A DNA stretch of 64,000 nt from the NCBI GenBank assembly GCA_903930435.1, contig CAIYYN010000029.1, forward strand, positions 124,001-188,000. Direction: 5' to 3'. The DNA comes from an uncultured Hyphomicrobiales bacterium. Lineage in GTDB: Bacteria > Pseudomonadota > Alphaproteobacteria > Rhizobiales > Ancalomicrobiaceae. The translations under genes and the position numbers were made by a program. How positions within the stretch are numbered: the stretch's first letter is position 1; each line of letters starts with the position of its first letter. Of this stretch, positions 27,499 through 36,234 are shown in pieces. A model generated the notes under the pieces. That model ran no database searches, had not been told where the DNA came from, and worked only from the letters and a program-made list of their open reading frames with translations.

Positions 27499-27877
27499 CG
27501 TCTCCCGGAGAATGCTGCGTTGCACAATAAGCATGCCGGACATGCAAACATGGCGCTTAATTTTTCAGCAGGTACGTATTAGATTTTACGTAACAGTCTG
27601 GAAATCACGGCTTCCATCCCAAGTCGGAACGAAGTGACTGCTGATTATTCTGCGGTCACGTCGCTGTACCGGATTGTTTTTTGACTCATGTAATCCGTTG
27701 AACGACTGCGGCAATATTCGTCGCAGGTGGCGGAGCTTCACGATCCCTCCCGCGTGAAGGCTCGCCGACTGGCCAAAGGGTACTCCCGACCCGAGGCCAC
27801 ATTCCAACGCCCGCCAGCTCCCTCCCCTGGCGGGCGTTTGGAGTCTGTGCAGGCGGTTGATCGGTTGGCAGACGGAG
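27499..27877. other. Intergenic region with hairpin-rich candidate sRNA
   Basis: About 379 bases after uvrA. The first 100 bases are AT-rich and hold TACGTA twice (27573-27596 area). The second half is a run of hairpins described as a separate candidate RNA. A short frame at 27727-27912 crosses the hairpins and lacks a ribosome site. Confidence 0.55.
27733..27839 (+). ncRNA. Candidate small RNA with anti-Shine-Dalgarno loops
   Basis: Three consecutive stem-loops. Hairpin 1: CTTCACG/CGTGAAG (27736-27742, 27753-27759) with loop ATCCCTCCCG. Hairpin 2: TGGCC/GGCCA and inner GGGT/ACCC (27770-27799) with loop ACTCCCG. Hairpin 3: AACGCCCGCCAG/CTGGCGGGCGTT, 12 perfect pairs (27806-27838), with loop CTCCCTCCC. 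Loops carrying C-rich anti-Shine-Dalgarno motifs on two or three hairpins are the hallmark of the alphaproteobacterial CcsR/cuckoo and alpha-r14 sRNA families. A small hairpin CTGCG/CGCAG precedes them at 27706-27726. The T run after the last stem is only TTT and no clear promoter was found, so strand and ends are tentative. Confidence 0.5.
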
Positions 27878-28630
27878 TCAGGCCTCTGACATCCATTGCG
27901 TCTCGGGCATGATGTCTGGCGCTTCGCCCATGTCATGCATCCACATATCGACGGCCCAATCCTGCCCGCCCGTTTCATGCACGATGGCAGTTGAATGCGC
28001 ATTGAACACGAAGCCGCGCGATTCCGGGCGCATGACGGTGTGATATTTCAGGAGCCCGTGCGCTTCGAGCACCACGAGGATGGTTGTGGAATTGGTCGCT
28101 TCGTCAATGCAGTCGGTCGAGCCGAAATGGTGGGCGTCGGCAATGTTTGAGCCGTGCTTGCGTGGCGGTCCACCCAGAAGCGGAGACGCCCGCCGTTCCC
28201 ACCAGCGAACCGCTTCGCTGATCGCCTTGCGTTCGTCGGCGGCGCTCTTGTCATGGCCGGCAAAGATGGTGCGAAGGGCGGCGAGCGCTGCATCGTCAAT
28301 CACAATGGCTGTCTGAAATTCACAGCCATAGCCGTGGCAGTAAACCGGGTGATTGCTGGTCGGGTCGCTTGCACCGCGTTCGTGGTACCAACTGGCAACC
28401 CCGGCATCCAATTGATAGGGCGTGGTTCTTACGACTGAGACGGGGACCGGTGATCTCGCGTGTTTCCGCTTGGCGGGCGGCATATCGCTATCCGGTGACG
28501 TCGCCTGGGGTTTGCCCAGGCTGCCGGTCATTACGGTGTCGGCATGGCCCGGGATGCCGGACAGCGTGATTATAGCGAGGAACATCGAAACGGTCACACC
28601 CGGACCAGCGCGCAGGAACCTGTTGCTCAA
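27878..28630 (-). CDS. Conserved-looking secreted protein of unknown function
   Basis: A 250-residue protein. I place the start at a TTG (28630) because GGAG lies 7 bases upstream and this gives a proper signal peptide: NRFLRAGPG basic region, hydrophobic VTVSMFLAIITLSGI, cleavage at GHA-DTV. An ATG 15 codons later is the alternative. The mature part has WWERRASPLLGGPP, a tryptophan-rich patch WAVDMWMHDMGEAPDIM at the C-terminus, and two Cys in PVYCHGYGCEF that may form a disulphide. It looks like a periplasmic protein of a family seen in Hyphomicrobiales. No function is assigned. Its 3' end faces the candidate sRNA and uvrA. Confidence 0.7.
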   Translation of the reverse strand: MSNRFLRAGPGVTVSMFLAIITLSGIPGHADTVMTGSLGKPQATSPDSDMPPAKRKHARSPVPVSVVRTTPYQLDAGVASWYHERGASDPTSNHPVYCHGYGCEFQTAIVIDDAALAALRTIFAGHDKSAADERKAISEAVRWWERRASPLLGGPPRKHGSNIADAHHFGSTDCIDEATNSTTILVVLEAHGLLKYHTVMRPESRGFVFNAHSTAIVHETGGQDWAVDMWMHDMGEAPDIMPETQWMSEA

Positions 28631-28790
28631 CGTAAAACTCCGACTCGGCTTTTTGAATTCAACGAAATATAATGAAGATATACAACAATTTAGGCGAATA
28701 TAGTACCGATGCGAATTGATTGTGGCCGTTGGCTGCAAATTGGTTCATTGGGTTCGGGGTTTTATGAGATGGCCAAATGAGCGATCTCAT

Positions 28791-29081
28791 TTAGCTCAGT
28801 TGATCGTTATTTGCTTTTGCCGTCTGGTTTTCATATTCGCCTATACCAGAGAGCAAGTATCCAATTAATCCACCAACAATTGTCCCGACGGTAGAATCTT
28901 TAAACGCACCCTCTAGGGCTAAAATAACAATTGCAGGGATCAGCATCACAACAGCAACGAATTGAATGCTTCTTGCCGAGAGCGATTTTTTATGAAGTAT
29001 TCTCTGCCAGATTACGCCGAGAAAGCTGAAAGGTATCGTGACAGCACATATCAGTTCAACCCACGACTTAATATCTGTCAT
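28791..29081 (-). CDS. Small membrane protein
   Basis: A 96-residue protein with two or three hydrophobic segments: residues about 6-24 (VELICAVTIPFSFLGVIW), 38-58 (SIQFVAVVMLIPAIVILAL) and a glycine-rich segment 66-82 (VGTIVGGLIGYLLSGIG). GGAG lies 7 bases before ATG. The gene and its flanks have lower G+C than the average here. I do not recognise the family. It is isolated: 160 bases from the secreted protein gene upstream and 241 bases from trmFO on the other strand. Confidence 0.6.
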   Translation of the reverse strand: MTDIKSWVELICAVTIPFSFLGVIWQRILHKKSLSARSIQFVAVVMLIPAIVILALEGAFKDSTVGTIVGGLIGYLLSGIGEYENQTAKANNDQLS

Positions 29082-29322
29082 GCTGTGGCTCCGGAATTTT
29101 TACTCGAATTTTACGCGAAAATACACGTTTTAATAAATTCGTCAAGAAACGAAACGCGTTCAGGTTGGATGCCTTATCGGCGAAAGTTTGACAGCCGGCG
29201 GTCTGCGCCTCTGACAACTGCGTGATCCCGCGCGTCATTTTTGATTGCCGTCTCGGTAATTCGAAACATGAGAGATGGTCGGGAACTTGTGCCGGACCCA
29301 TCGAAAGTGTTACCTCGCGCGC

Positions 29323-30735
29323 ATGACACAGACAAACACCACCCACGCTCCGATCCACATCATTGGCGGCGGTCTTGCCGGGTCCGAGGCGGCCTGGCAG
29401 ATCGCCAAGGCAGGCCTGCCCGTCGTACTGCACGAAATGCGTCCGGTCACGCGGACGGAGGCCCATTCGACCGAAGGCCTCGCCGAACTCGTCTGCTCGA
29501 ATTCTTTCCGCTCCGACGACGCGGAGACCAACGCTGTCGGACTGATCCATGCGGAGATGCGTCTGGCGGGCTCGTTGATCATGGCCTCGGCTGATCAGCA
29601 TCAAGTGCCTGCTGGTGGCGCATTGGCGGTTGATCGTGATGGCTTTTCGGCTGCCGTGACCGCCGCGCTGGAAGCGAATCCGCTCGTGGATATTCGCCGC
29701 GAGGAAGTGTCCGGCCTGCCGCCGGACGATTGGGACAGCGTCATCGTGGCGACCGGCCCGCTGACGTCGCCCGCGCTTGCCGATGCCGTTCGTGGTCTGA
29801 CCGGTGACACCGAACTGGCGTTTTTCGACGCCATCGCGCCGATTGTCTATCTCGACAGCGTCAATATGGATGTCGCCTGGATGCAGTCGCGCTACGACAA
29901 GGCGGGTCCGGGTGGTACGGGTGCGGATTATCTCAACTGCCCGATGACACGCGAGCAATATGACGCCTTCATCGACGCCTTGATCGCAGGCGACAAGACA
30001 TCCTTCAAGGAATGGGAAGCGTCGACCCCCTATTTCAACGGTTGCCTGCCGATAGAGGTTATGGCGGAGCGTGGACGGGAGACGTTGCGGTTCGGGCCGA
30101 TGAAGCCCGTCGGCCTGACCAATCCAAGAGACCCCACCGTCAAGCCCTATGCGATTGTGCAACTGCGCCAGGACAATGCGCTTGGCACGTTGTGGAACAT
30201 GGTCGGCTTCCAGACGAAGCTGAAGCATGGCGAGCAGGTTCGTGTGTTCCGCATGATCCCGGGACTGGAAAACGCCGAATTTGCCCGCCTCGGCGGCCTG
30301 CACCGCAACACCTATCTCAACTCACCGAAGCTTCTTGACCAGCATCTGCGCCTGAAGGCTGCGCCACGTCTCCGGTTTGCCGGTCAGATCACGGGCTGCG
30401 AGGGCTATGTCGAGAGCGCTGCAATTGGAATGCTTGCCGGGCGATTTGCGGCAGCAGAGCGACTGGGTCGCGAAATCGTCCCGCCGCCCGTCACGACCGC
30501 GTCTGGTGCCTTGTTGAACCATGTAACCGGGGGGCATATTCTTGATGAGGCCAATCCCGGACCGAGTTCGTTCCAGCCGATGAACGTGAACTTCGGGCTG
30601 TTTCCGCCGATCGATGTGCCGAAGGAACCCGGTGCAAAACGGCTGCGTGGCGAGGAAAAGTCACGCGAGAAGAAGCGCTGGATGAGCCGACGTGCGCTCG
30701 CCGACTTTACGGCTTGGCTGGGGGCCATCGCCTGA
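29323..30735 (+). CDS. trmFO: tRNA uracil-54 C5-methyltransferase, folate/FAD-dependent (TrmFO)
   Basis: A 470-residue flavoprotein that methylates U54 to ribothymidine in the T-loop of tRNA using methylenetetrahydrofolate. The FAD-binding site is [19 protein letters not shown] near residue 10. The active-site region [12 protein letters not shown] (Cys near 56) and the second cysteine in [19 protein letters not shown] near 205 are present, as are [12 protein letters not shown] and the C-terminal [11 protein letters not shown] start at [14 protein letters not shown]; the 16-codon extension is not typical. Ribosome site is weak. It is monocistronic and convergent with the downstream phytoene-synthase-like gene. 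Confidence 0.95.
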   Translation: MTQTNTTHAPIHIIGGGLAGSEAAWQIAKAGLPVVLHEMRPVTRTEAHSTEGLAELVCSNSFRSDDAETNAVGLIHAEMRLAGSLIMASADQHQVPAGGALAVDRDGFSAAVTAALEANPLVDIRREEVSGLPPDDWDSVIVATGPLTSPALADAVRGLTGDTELAFFDAIAPIVYLDSVNMDVAWMQSRYDKAGPGGTGADYLNCPMTREQYDAFIDALIAGDKTSFKEWEASTPYFNGCLPIEVMAERGRETLRFGPMKPVGLTNPRDPTVKPYAIVQLRQDNALGTLWNMVGFQTKLKHGEQVRVFRMIPGLENAEFARLGGLHRNTYLNSPKLLDQHLRLKAAPRLRFAGQITGCEGYVESAAIGMLAGRFAAAERLGREIVPPPVTTASGALLNHVTGGHILDEANPGPSSFQPMNVNFGLFPPIDVPKEPGAKRLRGEEKSREKKRWMSRRALADFTAWLGAIA

Positions 30736-30749
30736 TTGCTGTCACGAAC

Positions 30750-31619
30750 TCAGGTTCGTGATGCCCACCAGAGCCGCAATTGCTTTTGCCATTGCGGCTG
30801 ATCGATAGGTGTCCTGAAGGGATCGTAATCGCGCCGGTCCATCCGGTCGAGTTTTGGTTCGAGAAGGGCCAGCGGCAGGAAAGCCGGTGCCAGAGACTTC
30901 GGCAGGCGCGCAATCTGGTCTCGCGCCTGTTTCAGGTGATCCCGCGCGATGCTGCGCAGTTCGGCGAGACAGGCGCGAATTGCGGGCGTTGACCGACCGG
31001 CCAGAATATCGGCTGTATCGGCCCCGTTGCGGGCCAGCAGGTCGGCGGGCACATAGACTTGCCCACGCGCCGCATGGAACGGAAATGCAGCCAGCAATCC
31101 TGTCAGACCATAGGCGACGCCAGCGTGTCCGGCCGCTTCCGCCGAATTCGGATCAACGCCATCCGCCAGTATCAGTGACGCCAACTGGAACATTGCCGAG
31201 GCTGTTTCGCCGCAATAGCCTTCGAGATCGTTCAGCGTCGGCATCGGATCATCATAGAGATCGAAGACGCGGGCATCGATCAGGTTGAGAAACGCGCTGT
31301 GCGGCAGGTTGAAGCGCGTGATCGTGTCGAGCAGCGCCAAGGCGACTGGCGGGATATTTGCCGCGTCTGGCGTCGGTGAGGCGATCAGGTCACGCCACCA
31401 TTGCAGGCGGATTTCACCGGGCAACGGCGACGATACAACATCACGCACCCTTGCGATTTCAGCCGAAAACGCAAGGACCGCCAGCACGTGCCTGCGCGCC
31501 GGTTGCGGGATAAACAGGCTGCTCAGGAACCGGTCCTTGTCCAGCCGGCGCACGTCATCGGCTGCCGCCACATAGGCCGCCTCAAGAGCCGCTTCCGTAG
31601 ACGCCAGTTCGGACATCAT
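30750..31619 (-). CDS. Squalene/phytoene synthase-family protein (NDUFAF6-like)
   Basis: A 289-residue all-alpha protein of the squalene/phytoene synthase superfamily. It lacks the strong DxxxD pair: the first helix has ARVRDVVSSP and the second has a non-canonical YDDPM in LYDDPMPTLNDLEGYCGETASAM. Because it follows an Mth938-like gene and the sec genes, it resembles the alphaproteobacterial homologue of the mitochondrial complex I assembly factor NDUFAF6. A role in complex I assembly or quinone/isoprenoid handling is inference. Its ATG overlaps the stop of the Mth938-like gene by one base (TGATG), so the two are coupled. True phytoene synthase for carotenoids is less likely because no crt genes are nearby. 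Confidence 0.8.
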   Translation of the reverse strand: MMSELASTEAALEAAYVAAADDVRRLDKDRFLSSLFIPQPARRHVLAVLAFSAEIARVRDVVSSPLPGEIRLQWWRDLIASPTPDAANIPPVALALLDTITRFNLPHSAFLNLIDARVFDLYDDPMPTLNDLEGYCGETASAMFQLASLILADGVDPNSAEAAGHAGVAYGLTGLLAAFPFHAARGQVYVPADLLARNGADTADILAGRSTPAIRACLAELRSIARDHLKQARDQIARLPKSLAPAFLPLALLEPKLDRMDRRDYDPFRTPIDQPQWQKQLRLWWASRT

Positions 31620-31996
31620 CAGTCTACCGCGAAAAAGGCACCGGCAACGCGACGCCGCTCGCCGAGCAGGATATTGTACGTGCGGACAGCATCACCGGTT
31701 TTCATGACATCCGACTGGATGCGCCGGTCACGAAACCGCCATTTCAACGCCTCGGCAACGGGGCGAATGTCCAGTCCGGTGCCGATCAGCAGAAGATCGA
31801 TCGGTTCGATTTCGAGGAACAGGTCCGCGAAATCCGCTTCCGACAGCCGCGTGATATCGACAGGCGTCCACGCATACATGCCCGACGGCAGGCTCAGCAG
31901 ACTTCCCCTATGGCTCATCGCCTCGAAGCGGAAGCCGCCGTTGCCATAGGACTCGATGGTTGCCTGTCGCGGCAGATGGGCCCGGCGTTCGGTCAT
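31619..31996 (-). CDS. Mth938-like domain protein (NDUFAF3 homologue)
   Basis: A 125-residue protein of the Mth938/DUF498 family, starting MTERRAHLPRQATIESYG. Typical features are GGFRFEAMSHRGSLLSLPSG near residue 19 and DLLLIGTGLDIRPVAEALKW near residue 67, the latter forming a Rossmann-like strand-loop. The mitochondrial homologue NDUFAF3 is a complex I assembly factor. AGAGGG precedes the ATG; the 16 codons upstream are not used. It is coupled to the NDUFAF6-like gene downstream (TGATG) and follows secF by 44 bases, a gene order kept in many Alphaproteobacteria. Confidence 0.88.
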   Translation of the reverse strand: MTERRAHLPRQATIESYGNGGFRFEAMSHRGSLLSLPSGMYAWTPVDITRLSEADFADLFLEIEPIDLLLIGTGLDIRPVAEALKWRFRDRRIQSDVMKTGDAVRTYNILLGERRRVAGAFFAVD

Positions 31997-32040
31997 GGAG
32001 CTGCCCTCTTTGTTGCCGTAAGAGCCACACCGCCACGGTC

Positions 32041-32988
32041 TCAAGCCTTGGCTGTCGTGCCCTTGCCTGCAGGCTTTGCCGGTGCCTTGTCATCGCCAAC
32101 CCGGAGATTGAGGAAGATCAGCAGCGGCGCCGAGACCACGATCGAGGAATAGGTTCCAATCACGACGCCGACGACGAGAATGAACGAGAAGCCGCGCAGG
32201 GCATCGCCGCCGAAGATGAGCAGCGAGGCCGATGCGATGAACACCGTGAGCGCCGTCACGACGGTACGAGACAGGGTTTCGTTGATCGACCGCTCGATCA
32301 GCTCGGTCATCGGCATCTTCTTGTATTTGCGCATCATTTCGCGAATACGGTCATAGATGACAACGGTGTCGTTGAGCGAATAGCCGACAATCGTCAGGAT
32401 GGCGGCGAGGATCGGCAGGTCAAACGAGACCTGGAAGATCGCCATGAAACCAAGCGTCAGGATCACGTCGTGGATCGTCGTGATGACGGCACCCACGGCG
32501 AATTGCCACTCGAACCGGAACCAGAGATAACCGAGGATCAGCAGGAGTGACACGACAACGGCGATAACAGCGTGGAACTTCAGGTCCGACGAAACAGCGG
32601 GGCCGACCACTTCCACGCGGCGGAATTCATAGTCTGATCCAAGCTGCGTCCGCACCTTCTCGACAGCTGCCTGCTGGGCCTTCTCGCCGCCGGGCTGCTC
32701 GCCGAGGCGGATCAGCACGTCTGCGCCAGAGCCGATGCCCTGAACCTGCGCATCGCCAAGCTTCAGGCCCTCAATATCCCCGCGTACCTTGGAGAGATCC
32801 GCTGAGCCGCTCGTCTTGTGGACCTCCATCAGCAAGCCGCCGGTGAAGTCGATACCGAAGTTGAAGCCGAGCACGAGATAGCCGAGGATCGAGGCGATCA
32901 CGAGCGCGAGCGCAATCGGGATCGTCGCCTTGCGCGCCTTCATGAACGGGATGGACGTGTTGTCCGGAATGAGCCGAAGCAGTTTCAT
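32041..32988 (-). CDS. secF: Protein translocase subunit SecF
   Basis: A 315-residue RND-type membrane protein with six predicted membrane segments and a periplasmic loop after the first. Landmarks: LGFNFGIDFTGGLLMEV near residue 38 and the second-half block YSLNDTVVIYDRIREMMRKY near residue 200, followed by NETLSRTVVTALTVF. With SecD it uses the proton gradient to pull exported proteins through SecYEG. MKLLRLIPDN is the start, with AAAGGA upstream. It follows secD by 17 bases. The C-terminus ends in a basic Ala/Lys tail. Confidence 0.95.
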   Translation of the reverse strand: MKLLRLIPDNTSIPFMKARKATIPIALALVIASILGYLVLGFNFGIDFTGGLLMEVHKTSGSADLSKVRGDIEGLKLGDAQVQGIGSGADVLIRLGEQPGGEKAQQAAVEKVRTQLGSDYEFRRVEVVGPAVSSDLKFHAVIAVVVSLLLILGYLWFRFEWQFAVGAVITTIHDVILTLGFMAIFQVSFDLPILAAILTIVGYSLNDTVVIYDRIREMMRKYKKMPMTELIERSINETLSRTVVTALTVFIASASLLIFGGDALRGFSFILVVGVVIGTYSSIVVSAPLLIFLNLRVGDDKAPAKPAGKGTTAKA

Positions 32989-33005
32989 GGCTGGTCCTTT
33001 GAAAA

Positions 33006-34604
33006 TCAGATCGGTACGCGGGTCGGGCGCGCATAGCGCAGCCACTGCGTGACCATGAGCCGTGTGACGGTAACGGCGGTAAAGAACGAGGTGACCGTGC
33101 CGACCGCGAGCGTGAGCGCAAAGCCCTTGATCGGACCGGTGCCGAAGTAGAACAGCACCAGCGCCGCGATGAGATGGGTCGAGTTCGTGTCGGTGATCGT
33201 TGCAATCGCCCGCTTGAAGCCGGTGTCGATCGACACGACCGGCGACCTGCCCTGCATCTGTTCTTCGCGGATGCGTTCGTAGATCAGCACGTTGGCGTCA
33301 ACCGCCATGCCGACGCCGAGCACGATACCGGCGATACCGGGCAGCGTCAGCGTGGCCTGGAAGATCGACAGGATGGCAATCGTGAAGGTGACATTGATGA
33401 GCACGCCGATATTGGCGAACACGCCGAACAGGCCGTAGTTCGCCACCATGTAGAGGATGACGGCGGAAATGCCGATGATCGATGCTGTCCGGCCGGCGGT
33501 GATGGAGTCGGCACCAAGCCCGGCGCTGACGGTCCGTTCCTCGACAATCGTCAGGTTCGCGGGCAAGGCACCGGCGCGCAGCAGCAGCGCGAGTTCGCTG
33601 GCGCTATTGGCATCAAACGACCCCGAGATCTGGCCGGAGCCACCGACGATGGGTTCGCGGATGTTCGGATAGCTGACGACCTTGTTGTCCAGCACGATGG
33701 CGAACTGGTGGCCAACGTTGGCAGTCGTCGCCGCAGCGAACTTCTGCGCGCCCGATGTATCGAAGCGGAACGAAACCACCCATTCCCCGGACTGGCTGTT
33801 CACCTGCGCCTGCGCATCGACGAGATCTTCGCCGGTCACCAGCGCGCGTCGCTGAACCAGTACGGGAACGGGCGGATTATCGCGGGTCGTCATGACCTCG
33901 TCGTCAATCGGCTTGGTCCCCTGCAAGACGCCGGGGCCGACTTCTTCCACCATCTGGAAGGTCAGGCGGGCTGTCTGGGCCAGGATCTTCTTCAAGCCCT
34001 CGATGTCCTGAAGACCGGGCACCTGAACAAGGATGCGATTGTCGCCCTGCCGCGCGATGGACGGCTCCGTTGTGCCCAACTGGTCGATACGGCGACGGAT
34101 GACTTCAATCGATTGCTCGACGGCGCGCTGAGTCCGGTAGGTAATGCCGCTGTCGGTCAGCGACAGGCGGAACAGGCCACCGTCCTGACGCTCGACGGTG
34201 ATGTCGTTGATCTGCGTCGTCGACAGCAAGGCGCCGGAGAGGTTCTGGATCAGCGTCCGCAGCTTGGTCTCTGCCTTGTCGACCTGGGTCGGGTCGAGCA
34301 CGCGGACCTGAACGCCGTTGCCCTGAATGCCGAGACCGGTCACGCCGATCTTCTCGTCACGCATCGCCTTGCGCACATCGTCGCGCAGCACATCGACGCG
34401 GTCCTTGATGAGGGATTTCGTGTCGACTTCGAGCAGGAGGTTCGCCCCACCCTGCAAGTCAAGGCCCAGCACCATCTGACCACGCAGAATGCCCGGCATC
34501 CCGGCCAATTGGGCGCGCGTGAAGAAATTCGGCGCAGCAAACACGATGCCGACGACGCAGACTGCCAAGATGAGGATGATCTTCCAACGCGAGAAATAGA
34601 GCAT
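33006..34604 (-). CDS. secD: Protein translocase subunit SecD
   Basis: A 532-residue partner of SecF with six membrane segments and a large periplasmic domain between the first two. The family markers are MVLGLDLQGGANLLLEVD near residue 44, GTTEPSIARQGDNRILVQVP near residue 177 and the membrane motif GMAVDANVLIYERIREE near residue 428. It belongs to the operon yajC-secD-secF-Mth938-NDUFAF6-like. The ATG is preceded by GGGCGGAT, a weak ribosome site. A long frame on the other strand across the gene is a shadow. Confidence 0.95.
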   Translation of the reverse strand: MLYFSRWKIILILAVCVVGIVFAAPNFFTRAQLAGMPGILRGQMVLGLDLQGGANLLLEVDTKSLIKDRVDVLRDDVRKAMRDEKIGVTGLGIQGNGVQVRVLDPTQVDKAETKLRTLIQNLSGALLSTTQINDITVERQDGGLFRLSLTDSGITYRTQRAVEQSIEVIRRRIDQLGTTEPSIARQGDNRILVQVPGLQDIEGLKKILAQTARLTFQMVEEVGPGVLQGTKPIDDEVMTTRDNPPVPVLVQRRALVTGEDLVDAQAQVNSQSGEWVVSFRFDTSGAQKFAAATTANVGHQFAIVLDNKVVSYPNIREPIVGGSGQISGSFDANSASELALLLRAGALPANLTIVEERTVSAGLGADSITAGRTASIIGISAVILYMVANYGLFGVFANIGVLINVTFTIAILSIFQATLTLPGIAGIVLGVGMAVDANVLIYERIREEQMQGRSPVVSIDTGFKRAIATITDTNSTHLIAALVLFYFGTGPIKGFALTLAVGTVTSFFTAVTVTRLMVTQWLRYARPTRVPI

Positions 34605-34690
34605 ATCCGCCCGTCCGCCAGTGCTTCAAAGTGTTGCCGGACATGCCCGGCAGACAAACCAATGGAGTGTTATTTGAGAGTAGCTGCCGA

Positions 34691-35038
34691 TCAGTCCTTG
34701 TCCTTCACCGGCTCGCCCTTGGCGCGCACATCGGTGATGGTGGAACGGATGACCGTGACCTTGACGTTCGGCGCAATTTCAACTTCGACTTCGGTATCGG
34801 TCGGCACCTTGGAGACGCGGCCCAGAATGCCGCCAGCGGTCACGACGGTGTCACCGCGACGGATGTTCGCCAATGTCTCTTTCAGCTTCTTCTGAGCGGC
34901 CTGCTGCGGACGGATCACCAGAAAATACATGATGACGAACACGATCAGCATCGGAACGATGATGCCGTTCGGGCCTGTCAGGAGATCAAGCACAGGGGAG
35001 CCGCCGGTTGATTGGGCGTATGCAGGCGTAACGAACAT
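34691..35038 (-). CDS. yajC: Preprotein translocase subunit YajC
   Basis: A 115-residue small membrane protein of the SecDF-YajC complex. One membrane segment lies at residues about 26-46 (IIVPMLIVFVIMYFLVIRPQ), followed by a soluble C-terminal part with QKKLKETLANIRRGDTVVTA and GGILGRVSKV, all typical. An AAGGAG lies 6 bases before the start. It is the first gene of the sec operon on the minus strand and precedes secD by 86 bases. Confidence 0.95.
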   Translation of the reverse strand: MFVTPAYAQSTGGSPVLDLLTGPNGIIVPMLIVFVIMYFLVIRPQQAAQKKLKETLANIRRGDTVVTAGGILGRVSKVPTDTEVEVEIAPNVKVTVIRSTITDVRAKGEPVKDKD

Positions 35039-35358
35039 TCAGAACTCCTTCGAGAGCACTTTACTGGGCCAGGCAGACGGTCGACGATCCAGGTTTTTTT
35101 AACCGCCGACAACGCCACCTTTTGGTCGATTGGTCCGAAACTCACCGCGAACCTGACTGGTTCGCCGGGAACATCGAGCCCTACGAAAATCGCGCGGACT
35201 ATAGCGATCACGCGGACGATTGCAAACGATGCTTCCACGAAAGACACCTTAGCGCCTATTTGATGGCTGACATCGCCTTCGCCAAGGTACCAATCTGATG
35301 AAACTCGTGGCACAAGGCGATGAAGTGAGTCCCTGTCCAACGCCGGAACGAGATACAG
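35039..35358. other. Divergent promoter region, yajC and DUF815 ATPase
   Basis: About 320 bases. A run of seven T at about 35092-35098 follows a weak inverted repeat. No extra gene is supported. Confidence 0.45.
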
Positions 35359-36234
35359 ATGTCGACATCGAGTGAAATCGCGCTTCTTTCTGCCAAGCTT
35401 GATCAGCTGATCGAACTCATCTCGCGCGCCGTGCCGCCCGCCGTTCCAAAGCCGGATTTCCGGACAGCCGATGCCTTTATCTGGCATGCGTCCGGTCGGT
35501 TTCATCCCGTCCAAAAAGTGGCGCGTGTCGAAATGGCGCTGCTGGCCGGCATTGACCACGCCCGGGACATTCTTGTCGCCAATACCGAGCGCTTCGCGCA
35601 GGGCCTGACCGCCAACAACGCGCTGCTCTGGGGCGCGCGCGGGATGGGCAAATCATCGCTGGTCAAGGCTGTCCATGCGCTTGTCAATCGCTCCCTTATC
35701 GCGCAGCGCGAACCACCGCTGAAACTGATCGAAATCCATCGCGAAGACATCGATTCCCTGCCGGACCTGATGGGCCATGTGCGAGCCAATCCATTCCGCT
35801 GCATCATCTTCTGCGACGATCTGTCATTCGATCACGACGACACCTCCTACAAATCCCTGAAGGCGGTGCTCGATGGTGGGATCGAAGGTCGTCCGCCCAA
35901 TGCGATCTTCTACGCCACATCCAACCGACGTCACCTGATGCCGCGCGACATGATCGAAAACGAGCGATCGAGCGCGATCAACCCGTCAGAAGCGACCGAG
36001 GAAAAGGTCTCGCTGTCAGACCGCTTCGGGCTGTGGCTCGGCTTTCACAAGTGCAGTCAGGATGAGTATCTGGCGATGGTGCGCGGCTATGCCGCCCATT
36101 ACAAACTGGCTATCGACGACGATGCTCTGGTGCGCGAAAGCCTTGAATGGTCCACGACCCGTGGTGCGCGCTCGGGCCGCACGGCCTGGCAATATATCAC
36201 TGACCTGAGTGCTCGCCTCGGCGTCAAGATTTGA
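35359..36234 (+). CDS. DUF815 family AAA-like ATPase
   Basis: A 291-residue predicted P-loop ATPase of the DUF815 family. Walker A is GARGMGKSSLVKAVH near residue 92; Walker B is CIIFCDDLSFDHDD near residue 150. The stretch PPNAIFYATSNRRHLMPRDM and later SDRFGLWLGFHKCSQDEYLA are the conserved sensor and lid regions. The function of the family is unknown; an AAA+ remodelling role is inferred. It lies divergent from yajC in Alphaproteobacteria as here. Its last 11 bases overlap the end of the convergent LysR gene. Confidence 0.88.
   Translation: MSTSSEIALLSAKLDQLIELISRAVPPAVPKPDFRTADAFIWHASGRFHPVQKVARVEMALLAGIDHARDILVANTERFAQGLTANNALLWGARGMGKSSLVKAVHALVNRSLIAQREPPLKLIEIHREDIDSLPDLMGHVRANPFRCIIFCDDLSFDHDDTSYKSLKAVLDGGIEGRPPNAIFYATSNRRHLMPRDMIENERSSAINPSEATEEKVSLSDRFGLWLGFHKCSQDEYLAMVRGYAAHYKLAIDDDALVRESLEWSTTRGARSGRTAWQYITDLSARLGVKI

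Noticed and set aside
27727-27912. 61-codon protein gene across the hairpin region
   Set aside because: It has no ribosome site and spans three stable hairpins; an RNA is a better explanation.
29068-30303. 411-codon open frame opposite trmFO
   Set aside because: Antisense shadow of a well-conserved tRNA methyltransferase gene; no motifs or start signals.
30750-31619. Carotenoid phytoene synthase (crtB)
   Set aside because: No other carotenoid genes are near, metal-binding DxxxD motifs are not clear, and the gene is coupled to an Mth938-like gene, a context known for complex I assembly homologues.
33174-34895. 573-codon open frame opposite secD
   Set aside because: Antisense to secD, rich in His, Asp and Arg as expected for a shadow frame, with no domain signature.
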